Shown one piece after another: positions 9,515 to 17,298 of a stretch of 64,000 bases of DNA. The position numbers and the translations under genes are program-made. The stretch is taken from the NCBI GenBank assembly GCA_017304135.1, contig JAFLBB010000001.1, positions 124,001 through 188,000 on the forward strand, read 5' to 3'. This DNA comes from Acidobacteriota bacterium (GTDB lineage: Bacteria; Acidobacteriota; Terriglobia; Bryobacterales; Bryobacteraceae). The notes below the pieces were generated by a model that saw nothing but the letters and a program-made list of their open reading frames with translations, had not been told where the DNA came from and searched no databases. Each line of letters begins with the position of its first letter. Position 1 is the stretch's first letter.

Positions 9515-10014
9515 GAAAGTGAGTCCTCCAGCACGCGCTGCGTTTGCGCGCGGCGGAACTCCTCCAGGCGCTCCGCATATCCGGAATGCTTGTTCGCCAG
9601 AATCGAGACCGCCAGCAGGGCCGCGTTGATGGCGCCCGCTTTGCCAATGGCCAGCGTGGCGACGGGAATCCCGCCGGGCATCTGCACGATGCTCAACAAC
9701 GAATCCACGCCTCGCAGCACGGCGCTTTCGATCGGCACGCCGAGCACGGGCAGCGTCGTGTGCGCCGCGGTCATACCAGGTAGATGGGCGGCTCCGCCGG
9801 CGGCGGCGATGATCACCTCAATCCCACGGGCGCGCGCCGCTTTGGCGAACTCCGCCATCAGGTCAGGCGTTCTGTGGGCGCTCACAATGCGGCATTCACG
9901 AGGCACGCCCAACAGGGCCAGCGTCTCATCGCAATGCTGCATGGTCGCCCAATCCGAGCGGCTGCCCATGATCACGGCAACAAGGGGGGCAGGTGCGGGT
10001 GCGTCCGGGGGCAT
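9511..10014 (-). CDS. purE: N5-CAIR mutase
   Basis: Class I PurE, the cytoplasmic mutase that converts N5-CAIR to CAIR in purine synthesis. 167 residues, normal for bacterial PurE. The substrate loop [10 protein letters not shown] lies near residues 17-26, SAHRTPD follows, and the glycine-rich core is [20 protein letters not shown]. These support the class I (PurK-dependent) form, consistent with purK directly downstream and coupled by an ATGA overlap. An Ala/Pro-rich N-terminal extension of about 10 residues precedes the core. It is divergent from the MFS gene at 10046, with only 31 bases between the two starts, so the promoters must overlap neighbouring coding sequence. Confidence 0.96.
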   Translation of the reverse strand: MPPDAPAPAPLVAVIMGSRSDWATMQHCDETLALLGVPRECRIVSAHRTPDLMAEFAKAARARGIEVIIAAAGGAAHLPGMTAAHTTLPVLGVPIESAVLRGVDSLLSIVQMPGGIPVATLAIGKAGAINAALLAVSILANKHSGYAERLEEFRRAQTQRVLEDSLS

Positions 10015-10045
10015 GGTTCAGAGCCTATGATACGATGCACCAACC

Positions 10046-11302
10046 GTGCAGCGTCCTACGCGCGTCCGCCACATTGTCCTTTGGCTCACCGTTGCAGCCT
10101 ACATGATCACCTACATGGATCGTGTCGTCATCAGCGCGGCCGTGCCCTCGATTCAAAAAGAACTGGGCATCTCCATCGTGGCGATGGGTTGGATTCTCAG
10201 CTCGTTCCGATGGGGCTATGCGCTGTTCCAGATCCCCGGCGGCTGGCTGGGCGACCGTATCGGTCCTCGCCGCGCTCTGACGCTGATCGTCACCTGGTGG
10301 AGCGGCTTCACCGCCCTCACCGCGGCCAGCTTCAGCGTCAACTCCATGGCCGCCGTGCGCTTCCTGTTCGGCGTCGGCGAGGCCGGGGCGTTTCCCATTG
10401 CCACGCGTAGTCTGTCGCGCTGGATGCTGCCTACCGAACGGGGCTACGCGCAGGGCATCACGCACGCCGGCTCCCGGCTCGGCGCTGCGTTTACACCGCC
10501 CATTGTGGTTTGGCTGATCGCCGAGTATGGCTGGCGAACCCCCTTCTATGTATTTGGCGTCCTGGGACTCTTCTGGGCCGCGCTCTGGTTCTGGTATTAC
10601 CGCGATACCCCCGATGAGCATGGCTCATTGAATGACGCCGAGCGCCAGCTGATTCGCGAAAAACTGGGCGCTCCCAACAAGCGCGCCGCCACCGACGTGC
10701 CCTGGGGCATCATTCTGGGTACGCGTCAAATTTGGGTGCTCTCGTCGATGTACTTCTGCTACGGCTACTGCCTTGCCGTCTACCTCGACTGGTTCCCCAA
10801 GTACCTCAACGCCCACCGCGGCTTTGATCTGAAACAGATGGGCTTCTATGCCAGCCTGCCCCTGCTCGCCGGAGTGTTCGGCGACTTTCTCGGCGGCTGG
10901 CTGTCTGACCGTTGGGCCCACTCCTCGGGCAACCTGCGGCTGGCGCGCCGCGGCGTGGGCAGCTTTGGCTTCGCCCTGGCGGCGGCCGGCATTCTGCCCG
11001 CCACCCTCACCCCTGACCCCCATCTGAGCGTAGTCTTCACCTGCCTTGCCTTCTTCGGTCTGGAGTTGACCGTCGGTGTCAGTTGGGCTATCCCGCTCGA
11101 TGTCGGCGGCGACTTTGCCGGCTCCGTTTCGGCCGTCATGAACACCATGGGCAACATCGGCGGGGCCATCTCTTCCGCCGTGGTTGGCTACCTCGTCCAA
11201 GGCTACGGATGGAACGTTCCGTTCCTGGTGGCGGCGGCGCTGTGCGTGACAGCCGCTTTCCTCTTTGCAAGAATAGATGCATCTCGTCGATTGTTTACCT
11301 AG
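10046..11302 (+). CDS. MFS transporter, anion:cation symporter-like
   Basis: 418-residue inner-membrane transporter with twelve hydrophobic segments. The N-terminal helix carries AAYMITYMDRVVISAAVP, and the MFS loop 2-3 signature is GGWLGDRIGPRRALT. The same loop repeats in the second half as GGWLSDRWAHSSGN. RFLFGVGEAGAFPIATRSLS in helix 4-5 is typical of the ACS family, which takes up organic anions such as hexonates, sugar acids and phthalate. The start is GTG 10046; a TATGAT hexamer at 10026-10031 lies close upstream and no Shine-Dalgarno is seen. The ferredoxin-like gene begins ten bases after its stop, so this transporter probably supplies the substrate of the two redox-type proteins downstream. 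The substrate itself is not readable. Confidence 0.87.
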   Translation: MQRPTRVRHIVLWLTVAAYMITYMDRVVISAAVPSIQKELGISIVAMGWILSSFRWGYALFQIPGGWLGDRIGPRRALTLIVTWWSGFTALTAASFSVNSMAAVRFLFGVGEAGAFPIATRSLSRWMLPTERGYAQGITHAGSRLGAAFTPPIVVWLIAEYGWRTPFYVFGVLGLFWAALWFWYYRDTPDEHGSLNDAERQLIREKLGAPNKRAATDVPWGIILGTRQIWVLSSMYFCYGYCLAVYLDWFPKYLNAHRGFDLKQMGFYASLPLLAGVFGDFLGGWLSDRWAHSSGNLRLARRGVGSFGFALAAAGILPATLTPDPHLSVVFTCLAFFGLELTVGVSWAIPLDVGGDFAGSVSAVMNTMGNIGGAISSAVVGYLVQGYGWNVPFLVAAALCVTAAFLFARIDASRRLFT

Positions 11303-11311
11303 GAGTGAAGT

Positions 11312-12157
11312 ATGCGCATCGATTCCAATAAATGCGTGGCCTGCGGCAACTGCACCTACGTCTGCCCCATGGGGGCGATCTATGTGGACCCGCTGACCAA
11401 CCGGTCAACCATTGATCGCGATGAGTGTGTCGAGTGCTTCTCCTGTTACAACGGCCTGAGCCAGGAGCACCTCAATCCGACCCTGGTCCGCACGCTTCGT
11501 GGATTCCTCAAGCTGTTCCGCATCCGCTTCGATCCCGAACCCGATGTGTGTCCCACGGCCGCATTTCAGCCTGAGGATCTGACCTGGCCGCGCGTCGTTC
11601 GCCGCGCCTTCTCCGATCCGCGTGTGCCGCACGAATCGACAGGTGTCGAGGGGCGCGGGACCGAGGAAGTGAAGACCAACGACGTCAGTGGGCGCGTCAA
11701 GGTGGGCGAGGTAGGCTTCACGATCGAGTTCGGGCGTCCAGGCGTTGGCGTCCGCTTCCGCGATATCAACAAGATGACCGTTGCGCTCGCGGCATCGGGC
11801 GTGGAGTTCGAGAAGAAGAACCCGATCACGACGCTGCTCAAGGACAAGGCTACCGGCGAAATCCGCGACGACATTCTCAACGAGAAGATCATGTCGGCGA
11901 TCGTCGAAATCAAGGTCCCCATCGAGCGCTGTGAAGAGGTCGTCCGCCTGGTGTGGAAGGTGGAAAAGGAAGTGGACACGGTCGTTGTGCTGGGCGTTGG
12001 CGTGCGCTGCGATGAGAACGGGGAAGATCCCATCGTCCTGCCCGTGTTGAAGAAGCTCGGCTACGATCCCCAGCGCGCCAAGACAAACATTGGTCTGGGA
12101 CGCATCACCAACCCGGACGCCATCGAGAAGCCCCAGGAAACCGTGGGCGCGCGCTAA
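11312..12157 (+). CDS. Unknown protein with ferredoxin-like N-terminus, split second cluster motif
   Basis: 281 residues, preceded by AGGAG a few bases before ATG 11312. The N-terminus has a complete bacterial ferredoxin motif, Cys8-x2-Cys11-x2-Cys14-x3-Cys18-Pro, which binds one [4Fe-4S] cluster. A second set, Cys39-x2-Cys42-x2-Cys45, lacks the immediate fourth Cys; a Cys80-Pro appears 34 residues later (DVCPTAAF), so a second cluster with an inserted loop is likely. The remaining ~190 residues have no motif I recognise. They contain alternating beta/alpha stretches such as VGEVGFTIEFGRPGVGVRFR and two acidic-basic helices. No flavin- or molybdopterin-binding signature is visible. The gene is sandwiched between an MFS transporter and a Cys-rich gene 16 bases downstream, implying a co-expressed redox pathway. 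Function unknown; electron transfer is inferred. Confidence 0.8.
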   Translation: MRIDSNKCVACGNCTYVCPMGAIYVDPLTNRSTIDRDECVECFSCYNGLSQEHLNPTLVRTLRGFLKLFRIRFDPEPDVCPTAAFQPEDLTWPRVVRRAFSDPRVPHESTGVEGRGTEEVKTNDVSGRVKVGEVGFTIEFGRPGVGVRFRDINKMTVALAASGVEFEKKNPITTLLKDKATGEIRDDILNEKIMSAIVEIKVPIERCEEVVRLVWKVEKEVDTVVVLGVGVRCDENGEDPIVLPVLKKLGYDPQRAKTNIGLGRITNPDAIEKPQETVGAR

Positions 12158-12173
12158 GAGAGGACAACAAGAC

Positions 12174-12851
12174 ATGACGAACACACTCCACCGCCAGGGC
12201 AATGCGGAGAGCTTCCAGGACGACATCATCGTCTTTGCTATGTGCGCGCGCGGCAAGAACGACCAGGAGGCGCTGCCGAAGCTGCGCAAGTTCCTCGAAA
12301 TGGCCGTTCCGTTCGGCCCCGTGAACCTTGGCGACGCGCGCCACGGGGGGGCGCTGCGGCCCTGCCAGAAGATGAACCCCACCGCTCACTGGAACCGCGA
12401 CCGCACGCCCAATCTCGATGAGGTGGTGGCTGGCCTGGACGCTCCCACCACCGTGGCGGCCGTCTTCGACAGTATGGAAAAGGCCAAGGCCTTCGTGAAG
12501 GCTGTCCGTGAGGCCGATCTGGGCATGTCGATCAACGTCTCCAGTTCCATGGAGAACGCCATTGGCTGCTGCCAGGCCGCCGGCATCAAGCGCCACAGCG
12601 TCGGCTATTCCCTTGGCTTCGAAGGCAAAACGGAGAAGCTGCCCAACACTCAGGTGCTTGAGCTGATGACCATGTGCGGGCACGGCATGGTGGCCGGTTC
12701 GCTGGCCAAGAAGATGATCGACTGGGTCAAGGAAGGCCGCCGCACGCCCGAGGAAGCCGCCAGCTACATGACACGCTTCTGCTCCTGCGGCGTCTTCAAC
12801 CCGCAGCGCGCAAAACGGATCCTGGAAGAAGCGCGGCACAAGACCCGGTGA
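12174..12851 (+). CDS. Unknown Cys-rich conserved-looking protein
   Basis: 225 residues from ATG 12174, with GAGAGGA just upstream. I do not recognise the family. Seven cysteines (24, 64, 132, 133, 168, 203, 205) sit in distinct motifs: FAMCARGK, ALRPCQKMN, NAIGCCQAAGIKRHSVGYSL, TMCGHGM and RFCSCGVFNPQRA. This spacing, with adjacent His and Lys/Arg, looks like a metal or Fe-S active site and not disulfides, since there is no leader peptide or membrane segment. It lies 16 bases behind the ferredoxin-like gene and is probably its functional partner, the ferredoxin supplying electrons. An earlier in-frame start would invade the upstream gene and was not chosen. Reaction unknown. Confidence 0.75.
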   Translation: MTNTLHRQGNAESFQDDIIVFAMCARGKNDQEALPKLRKFLEMAVPFGPVNLGDARHGGALRPCQKMNPTAHWNRDRTPNLDEVVAGLDAPTTVAAVFDSMEKAKAFVKAVREADLGMSINVSSSMENAIGCCQAAGIKRHSVGYSLGFEGKTEKLPNTQVLELMTMCGHGMVAGSLAKKMIDWVKEGRRTPEEAASYMTRFCSCGVFNPQRAKRILEEARHKTR

Positions 12852-13178
12852 TTGGCTGGCACCCAAACCGACACACTTTCCGCTTGATTTTCACAGGATA
12901 TCCACAGATCCTCAAGCATTCATCCCCACGGTTGCCAGCGTTTTCGCCAGAAGTTCTCCTTCCTGATGTGTAGTACTACCTCCCAAGGCGTTTTCTCTAC
13001 CACTCCCTTGATATATTTCTGTTGTCTACCCCACTCTTCTTGCGGTAGTTCGTAGCGAGCCGTATCGGCCAAAGGTCGGTGAGAGGGAAAAAACACCGGC
13101 ATTCGAACCGCCGGAGCTGTGGGACTTGCGCGCGGCAAGAGAATCCCGGCTGCGAAGTTGAGTGGAGGAGAGTCAAAG
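12852..13178. other. 327-base intergenic gap, locally less GC-rich
   Basis: No supported gene. Composition is visibly less GC-rich than neighbouring genes, especially about 12885-13040, with runs such as TTGATATATTTCTG. A minus-strand open frame at 12920-13138 exists but has no ribosome site and no recognisable features. The last part (13164-13170, GGAGGAG) is the ribosome site of the sigma-like gene. The segment may hold the promoter or 5' leader of that gene; no convincing -35/-10 pair, hairpin terminator or RNA fold was identified. Confidence 0.4.
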
Positions 13179-13838
13179 ATGACGGATCGATTGAGTGCAT
13201 CGCACGCGAGTGCTGACCTTGGATCGCCTCAAAGTGACGCCACCGCCAGGGATGAGTCAACTTTGATGGCAGCCGAGCGCGACAAGTGGGTGGCACTGGC
13301 CAGGCGCGTCGAGGCGGGTGATACCCAGGCCGCCAACGAGTTCAGGAACAACTACTACACCGGTGTGCGTGTGATGTTGAAGCGGTCGCTTGGCTCGGTC
13401 GGGCTCGAAGCCTTCGTCGAGGAGACGCTCGCCGGCGCAATGGAGGAAATCCGGAAGGGACGGATCCGCGACCCGCGCGAGTTTATCCGGTTCCTGCGCA
13501 CCGTAATCGAACGCCAGCAGGTTGCGGCGACCCACCGCCAGCCGCCTTGGGCCACTCCGGTGATGACCACAATGGACCGCATCCGGATGCGCGAAACCGC
13601 ACGCACATTCGAGCGGGCTCTCATGTCGTTCACCAAGCGCGAACGCGACATCCTGGTGGGCTACTTCTCCCGCGGCCTGACACGCCACGACCTGGAGTGC
13701 ACCTACGGGGCGTCCGAGGCGGAACTGGATTGCCTGCGCTCGCGTCTGCAAGAGCTGATTCATCCCCACCGCGGGCACCGCAGGATGGCGCAGGCGCGAT
13801 CGAACCCGCTCATGCGCAGGGCCGCGGCGGCAAGCTGA
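13179..13838 (+). CDS. Sigma-70-like (ECF-type) RNA polymerase factor
   Basis: 219 residues from ATG 13179, with a strong ribosome site GGAGGAG eight bases upstream. After a polar N-terminal tail of ~30 residues, ALARRVEAGDTQAANEF followed by LKRSLGSVGLEAFVEETL resembles sigma region 2. The C-terminal part, ALMSFTKRERDILVGYFSRG followed by LTRHDLECTYGASEAELDCL, matches a region-4 helix-turn-helix. It would direct core polymerase to a small regulon. No anti-sigma factor or membrane regulator is adjacent, so the controlling signal is unclear. Region 2 is more divergent than usual, so a sigma-like transcription regulator not acting as a true sigma is the main alternative. Confidence 0.7.
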   Translation: MTDRLSASHASADLGSPQSDATARDESTLMAAERDKWVALARRVEAGDTQAANEFRNNYYTGVRVMLKRSLGSVGLEAFVEETLAGAMEEIRKGRIRDPREFIRFLRTVIERQQVAATHRQPPWATPVMTTMDRIRMRETARTFERALMSFTKRERDILVGYFSRGLTRHDLECTYGASEAELDCLRSRLQELIHPHRGHRRMAQARSNPLMRRAAAAS

Positions 13839-13888
13839 AAGGCTTCGCTCCGCACACAACCTTGCCCGCCGCCATGCGCCGGCTTCCC

Positions 13889-14323
13889 TTAGTGGGCCCC
13901 CGTGGAGCCGAAGCCTCCCTCACCGCGCGCGGAATCGTTCACGCCCGCCTCCTCCCATTCCACCGGCTCATAGCGCGCGACCACAAGTTGAGCGATGCGC
14001 TCACCCTTCCGCACGGTGTAGGCCTCCCGGCCCAGGTTGAGCACGATCACCTTCACCTCGCCCCGGTAGCCGGGATCAATCGTGCCAGGTGAATTGGGCA
14101 GAATGAGCGCGTGCTTCAGCGCCAGGCCGCTGCGCATGCGGATCTGTCCCTCGCAACCGGAAGGAATCTCCACACGCAATCCGGTGGGGATGAGGCCCGG
14201 AACGCCGGGCTCCAGCCGCACCTCCTCTATGGCCCGCAGGTCCATTCCGGCGTCCTCGGAGGGACCATGGGCGTAATGAGGCAGTTGGGCCTCGGGGTGG
14301 ATACGTTCGATGCGGATCTTCAT
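13889..14323 (-). CDS. dut: dUTP diphosphatase (dUTPase)
   Basis: 144-residue trimeric dUTPase that hydrolyses dUTP to dUMP and pyrophosphate, keeping uracil out of DNA and supplying dUMP to thymidylate synthase. All five family motifs are readable in order: AGMDLRA (about 25-31), RSGLALK (64-70), GTIDPGYRGEVKVIVLN (80-96), ERIAQLVVARYE, and the C-terminal P-loop-like RGEGGFGSTG. The gene is divergent from the ThyX-like gene, with only 29 bases between starts. The pairing makes sense because dUMP is the substrate of thymidylate synthase. Confidence 0.96.
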   Translation of the reverse strand: MKIRIERIHPEAQLPHYAHGPSEDAGMDLRAIEEVRLEPGVPGLIPTGLRVEIPSGCEGQIRMRSGLALKHALILPNSPGTIDPGYRGEVKVIVLNLGREAYTVRKGERIAQLVVARYEPVEWEEAGVNDSARGEGGFGSTGAH

Positions 14324-14352
14324 GGCAGTGGGCGAATGGCTACACTATCAGT

Positions 14353-15780
14353 TTGGCTGAGAAACGAGTCCTGACGGTTGCCGGTGTTCCCCCGGAGGCA
14401 TGCGCCTACGCACTGGCGCGCTATTCGCGATCGCCTGACTCCATCGCGGCATCGCTAGATTGGGTGCGCACCCACGACTCCTCTAAATTTCTCGACAGCT
14501 TCTATTTTCAATACGGCCACGCCTCCATTGCCGACCTCGGACACCTCGTCTTCTGCTTTGAGGGGATCTCTGAGCTGGCCGCCACCGAAGTGGAGGATGA
14601 GCAGCTCTGGGACGGGCAGGCGCGGTCGTCGCGCTACCAGGACTTCTCCCGCTCCGGCTTCCTCACTCCCGCTGAGTTGAACGAGCGGCAGGTGGAGATC
14701 TACCAGCACGCCGGCCTCGACCTGCTGGCTGCCTACGAAAAAGTGCACGCCCAGGTGTTTGACCACCTCACGGCGAAACTCCCGAAACCGCCCGAGATGA
14801 AGCAGGACGCCTACCAGCGCAACCTCGCCGCGCGTGCCTTCGACGTGGCGCGCTACCTGCTCTTCTTCGGCGTACCGACGGGCGTTGGGCAGGTAGTCAG
14901 CATCCGCACGCTGGAGCGGCAGATCGCCCGCCTACGCGGCAGCGAGTACATCGAACTGCGCCAGCTGGCCGACGAGATGGTCGAAGCCTGCGCGGAAAAA
15001 CCGGATTGCGTGTGGGACCCCAGCGTTGCCTACGCGCCGTTGGCGCCCACGTTGGCGAAGTACTGTGACGCCGATCCGCACCGCATCCAGGCCACCGCCG
15101 ATCTAAAGCTGTGGGCGAAACAGAATCTGCCCCACGCCGCGGGCGCGCGCATCGACGACGTCGATCTGCTCAAACCCGCCAACACAGCGGCCGATATCGT
15201 CGCGACCCTGCTCTACCCGGTGACCGACCGCCCGTTTCGCGAGCTCTACGACCTGGCCTGCAAGTGGAATGACGCGAGGCGCGCCGAAGTGATCGATGTC
15301 GCCATGCAGTCGCGCGCACGGAAAGACGATCTGCTGCGCGAATTCCGCGGAAGCCTCTACGTCTACGACATTGTGATGGACATCGGCGCCTACCGCGACC
15401 TCCACCGTCACCGCCGCTGCCAGCAGTACCGCCAGGCCTACTCCGGCAAACTGGGCTATGAGACTCCCGCAGCCATTGGCGAAGCCGGCGCCGCCGACAC
15501 CTACCACGACGCCATGCGCTCAGCCTTTGCCGCCATTGGACAACTTCCCGAGCCCGGTTCCCACTACCTCATGCCCTTCGGTGCGCGCGCACGCTTCCTC
15601 TTCAAGATGGACTTTGCCGAGGCGGAGTACATCTCGCGCCTGCGCTCGGGTGTGAAAGGCCACTTCTCCTACCGCAACATCGCCTGGCGCATGCGGGAGC
15701 GCATGTCGGCCCTGGAACCGGAACTGGGACGGCTGATCGATGCGACCCCGCCCTGGATCGAAGACCCACTGACGAGATAG
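14353..15780 (+). CDS. Two-domain FAD-dependent thymidylate synthase-like protein
   Basis: 475 residues, about twice a normal ThyX (220-250). The N-terminal half has ThyX-like FQYGHASIADLGHLVF and RSSRYQDFS. The C-terminal half has a second ThyX-like fold with DLHRHRRCQQYRQAY around residue 350 and HYLMPFGARARFLFKMDF. No single copy of the canonical RHRxxSxNExSxRY motif is intact: one half keeps the Ser-Arg-Tyr end, the other the RHR end. Such long ThyX-like proteins probably form the active site from both halves, but activity is not provable here. It starts at TTG 14353, with TACACT at 14341-14346 and no Shine-Dalgarno. Divergence from dut supports a thymidylate role. Confidence 0.8.
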   Translation: MAEKRVLTVAGVPPEACAYALARYSRSPDSIAASLDWVRTHDSSKFLDSFYFQYGHASIADLGHLVFCFEGISELAATEVEDEQLWDGQARSSRYQDFSRSGFLTPAELNERQVEIYQHAGLDLLAAYEKVHAQVFDHLTAKLPKPPEMKQDAYQRNLAARAFDVARYLLFFGVPTGVGQVVSIRTLERQIARLRGSEYIELRQLADEMVEACAEKPDCVWDPSVAYAPLAPTLAKYCDADPHRIQATADLKLWAKQNLPHAAGARIDDVDLLKPANTAADIVATLLYPVTDRPFRELYDLACKWNDARRAEVIDVAMQSRARKDDLLREFRGSLYVYDIVMDIGAYRDLHRHRRCQQYRQAYSGKLGYETPAAIGEAGAADTYHDAMRSAFAAIGQLPEPGSHYLMPFGARARFLFKMDFAEAEYISRLRSGVKGHFSYRNIAWRMRERMSALEPELGRLIDATPPWIEDPLTR

Positions 15781-15784
15781 AACC

Positions 15785-16081
15785 ATGAACCCCCAACCCA
15801 CCAAGGTGAACGTGGCCCACACGGCCGATTACAAGGAAAGCTACGCCAACTCCGTCCAGGTGCGCGTGAACCTCTGGGACTTCTTTCTCATGTTCGGCAC
15901 CATTCAGCAAAGCGTGCCCGACGAGGTGAACATCACCAATTTCCAGGGCATCTACCTGAGTCCGCAACAAGCCAAGGCGCTAGCCAACCTGCTCAACCAG
16001 AATCTCCAACAGTATGAGGCCGCCTTCGGCGTCATCCAACTGGAGCCCATCAAACCAGAAGCCGGCGGCCCCATCCACTAA
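15785..16081 (+). CDS. DUF3467 family protein
   Basis: 98 residues, starting five bases after the ThyX-like gene and therefore probably co-transcribed with it. The core VNVAHTADYKESYANSVQVR, WDFFLMFG and FQGIYLSPQQAKALANLLN matches DUF3467, a small uncharacterised bacterial family. No signal peptide or membrane segment; cytoplasmic. Its biochemical role is not known. Location suggests constitutive expression with nucleotide metabolism, but that is inference from spacing only. Confidence 0.82.
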   Translation: MNPQPTKVNVAHTADYKESYANSVQVRVNLWDFFLMFGTIQQSVPDEVNITNFQGIYLSPQQAKALANLLNQNLQQYEAAFGVIQLEPIKPEAGGPIH

Positions 16082-16164
16082 GCAAGCCGCAATAAAGGGG
16101 GCTCGCTGGTGCGTGGGTCCGCCGGCTGTGGCACCGGCCGGGTCTATGTAAGCCGGTGAACCGT

Positions 16165-16593
16165 TTAGTTGCCCGCGTCGGCGATGGTTTCCCTCAACTC
16201 AACAGCAAGCTGGATGTGCTTGGCCGCCAGTTCGAAGGACTCCTGTGCGGCGCGCCGGGACTGCACCGCCAGCGCGCGCTCCTCGCGCCCCTGCTGCGGG
16301 GCCATGGCGGGCCACTTGTGAGCCAACGGCGACTTCGGCCGGGCTTCGAACTCCTTGGCCTTCTTCTCGTGTGCGATGGCCTTGGTTTCCATCGCCTCGC
16401 CCTGGATACGGAACAGTTTCGCCACCTTGGCATGGTCGGCCGAAGTGTTGGCCTCCTGCGCCATGCGGTGCAGCTTGGCCATCTGGCTGACGGGTTCCGC
16501 GGCTGCGGCACGGCCCATTGCGGCTGAGGTCAGCATCAGGGCAGCAACCGCTCCGGCCGCCGTGAGGGTCATGGTCTTGTAGAGGTTGTTCAT
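16165..16593 (-). CDS. Small exported Ala/Lys-rich helical protein, unknown
   Basis: 142 residues. The N-terminus is a clear Sec leader (MNNLYKTMTLTAAGAVAALM, cleavage near GRAAAA). The mature part is almost all predicted helix, rich in Ala, Lys, Glu and Gln (KLHRMAQEANTSADHAKVAK, AVQSRRAAQESFELAAKHIQ), with no Cys and no enzyme motif. It could be a periplasmic coiled-coil or metal-resistance-like helical protein, but no family is recognised. It sits 60 bases downstream of the LuxR-type regulator gene on the same strand, so its expression may follow the hydantoinase/two-component operon or a local promoter. Confidence 0.65.
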   Translation of the reverse strand: MNNLYKTMTLTAAGAVAALMLTSAAMGRAAAAEPVSQMAKLHRMAQEANTSADHAKVAKLFRIQGEAMETKAIAHEKKAKEFEARPKSPLAHKWPAMAPQQGREERALAVQSRRAAQESFELAAKHIQLAVELRETIADAGN

Positions 16594-16653
16594 GTGATTC
16601 GTTCTCCCAGAACCATGAAACCGCGAATCACCCCTCCTTCCCCATCCGAAAAA

Positions 16654-17298
16654 TTACGTACCGCCCGCAATTCCCTCCTTGATCGCGTACTGCACCAACT
16701 CGGCGCTCGTCTTGAGACCCAGGTCGTCCATCATCCTGTACTTGTGGGTTTCCACCGTGCGCGCCGAGATGCCCAGAATGCCGCCGATCTCCTTCGCCGA
16801 TTTGCCCTCTGCAAGCAGCTGCAGCACCTCGCGCTGCCGACCTGTCAGCTCGATGGTCTCCTTCACGTGGCGGCGCGTTTCATCGAGCAGCTCCGTCACG
16901 GCCGGATTGCGAACATGCGGCGACAAGTACGTGCCGCCGCGCATGGCTGTCCGGATCGCCTCGATTAGCTCTTCCGACGCCGAGTGCTTGAGCACATAAC
17001 CTGAGGCGCCCGCCTCCAGCGCCCGCGTCGCATAGACCACATCGGGGTGCATCGTGAGAAACACGACCTTCACCACGGAGCCGGCCTCGCGCAGTTTCCT
17101 CAACGCCTCAATCCCGTTCAGCAGGGGCATGGAGATGTCGGCCACGATGACGTCCGGGCTCAGCGCCAATCCTAACTCCACCATCTGCTGCCCGTTTGCT
17201 GCCTCGCCAACCAGCTCACAATCGTCCCGCAGCAGGCTGCGCAGGCCTTCCAGAATAATCTTGTGGTCGTCGGCCAATAGAACGCGCGGTTTGCTCAT
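16654..17298 (-). CDS. NarL/FixJ-type response regulator
   Basis: 214 residues from ATG 17298. Receiver domain: the acidic pair in VLLADDHKIILEGL, the phospho-acceptor Asp in SPDVIVADISMPLLNGIEAL (about residue 55), and the conserved Lys in SGYVLKHSASEE. LuxR-type DNA-binding domain: LTGRQREVLQLLAEGKSAKE then ILGISARTVETHKYRMMDDL, the classic winged recognition helix of this class. ATG overlaps the kinase stop by four bases (ATGA), so it is the coupled partner of the histidine kinase immediately upstream. It would bind DNA when phosphorylated; target genes are not identifiable, but the small exported protein downstream and the operon itself are candidates. Confidence 0.93.
   Translation of the reverse strand: MSKPRVLLADDHKIILEGLRSLLRDDCELVGEAANGQQMVELGLALSPDVIVADISMPLLNGIEALRKLREAGSVVKVVFLTMHPDVVYATRALEAGASGYVLKHSASEELIEAIRTAMRGGTYLSPHVRNPAVTELLDETRRHVKETIELTGRQREVLQLLAEGKSAKEIGGILGISARTVETHKYRMMDDLGLKTSAELVQYAIKEGIAGGT

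Noticed and set aside
12885-12905. TATCCACA-like string resembling a DnaA box
   Set aside because: Only one imperfect match, no clustered boxes, no dnaA or gidA neighbours, so not an origin.
12920-13138. Minus-strand 72-residue open frame in the gap before the sigma-like gene
   Set aside because: No ribosome site or recognisable motif, and it lies in a locally lower-GC stretch where stops are uneven. I cannot separate it from chance.
16119-16145. GCCGG/CCGGC inverted repeat between DUF3467 and the small exported protein
   Set aside because: Short stem in a GC-rich background with no U-run; likely chance.
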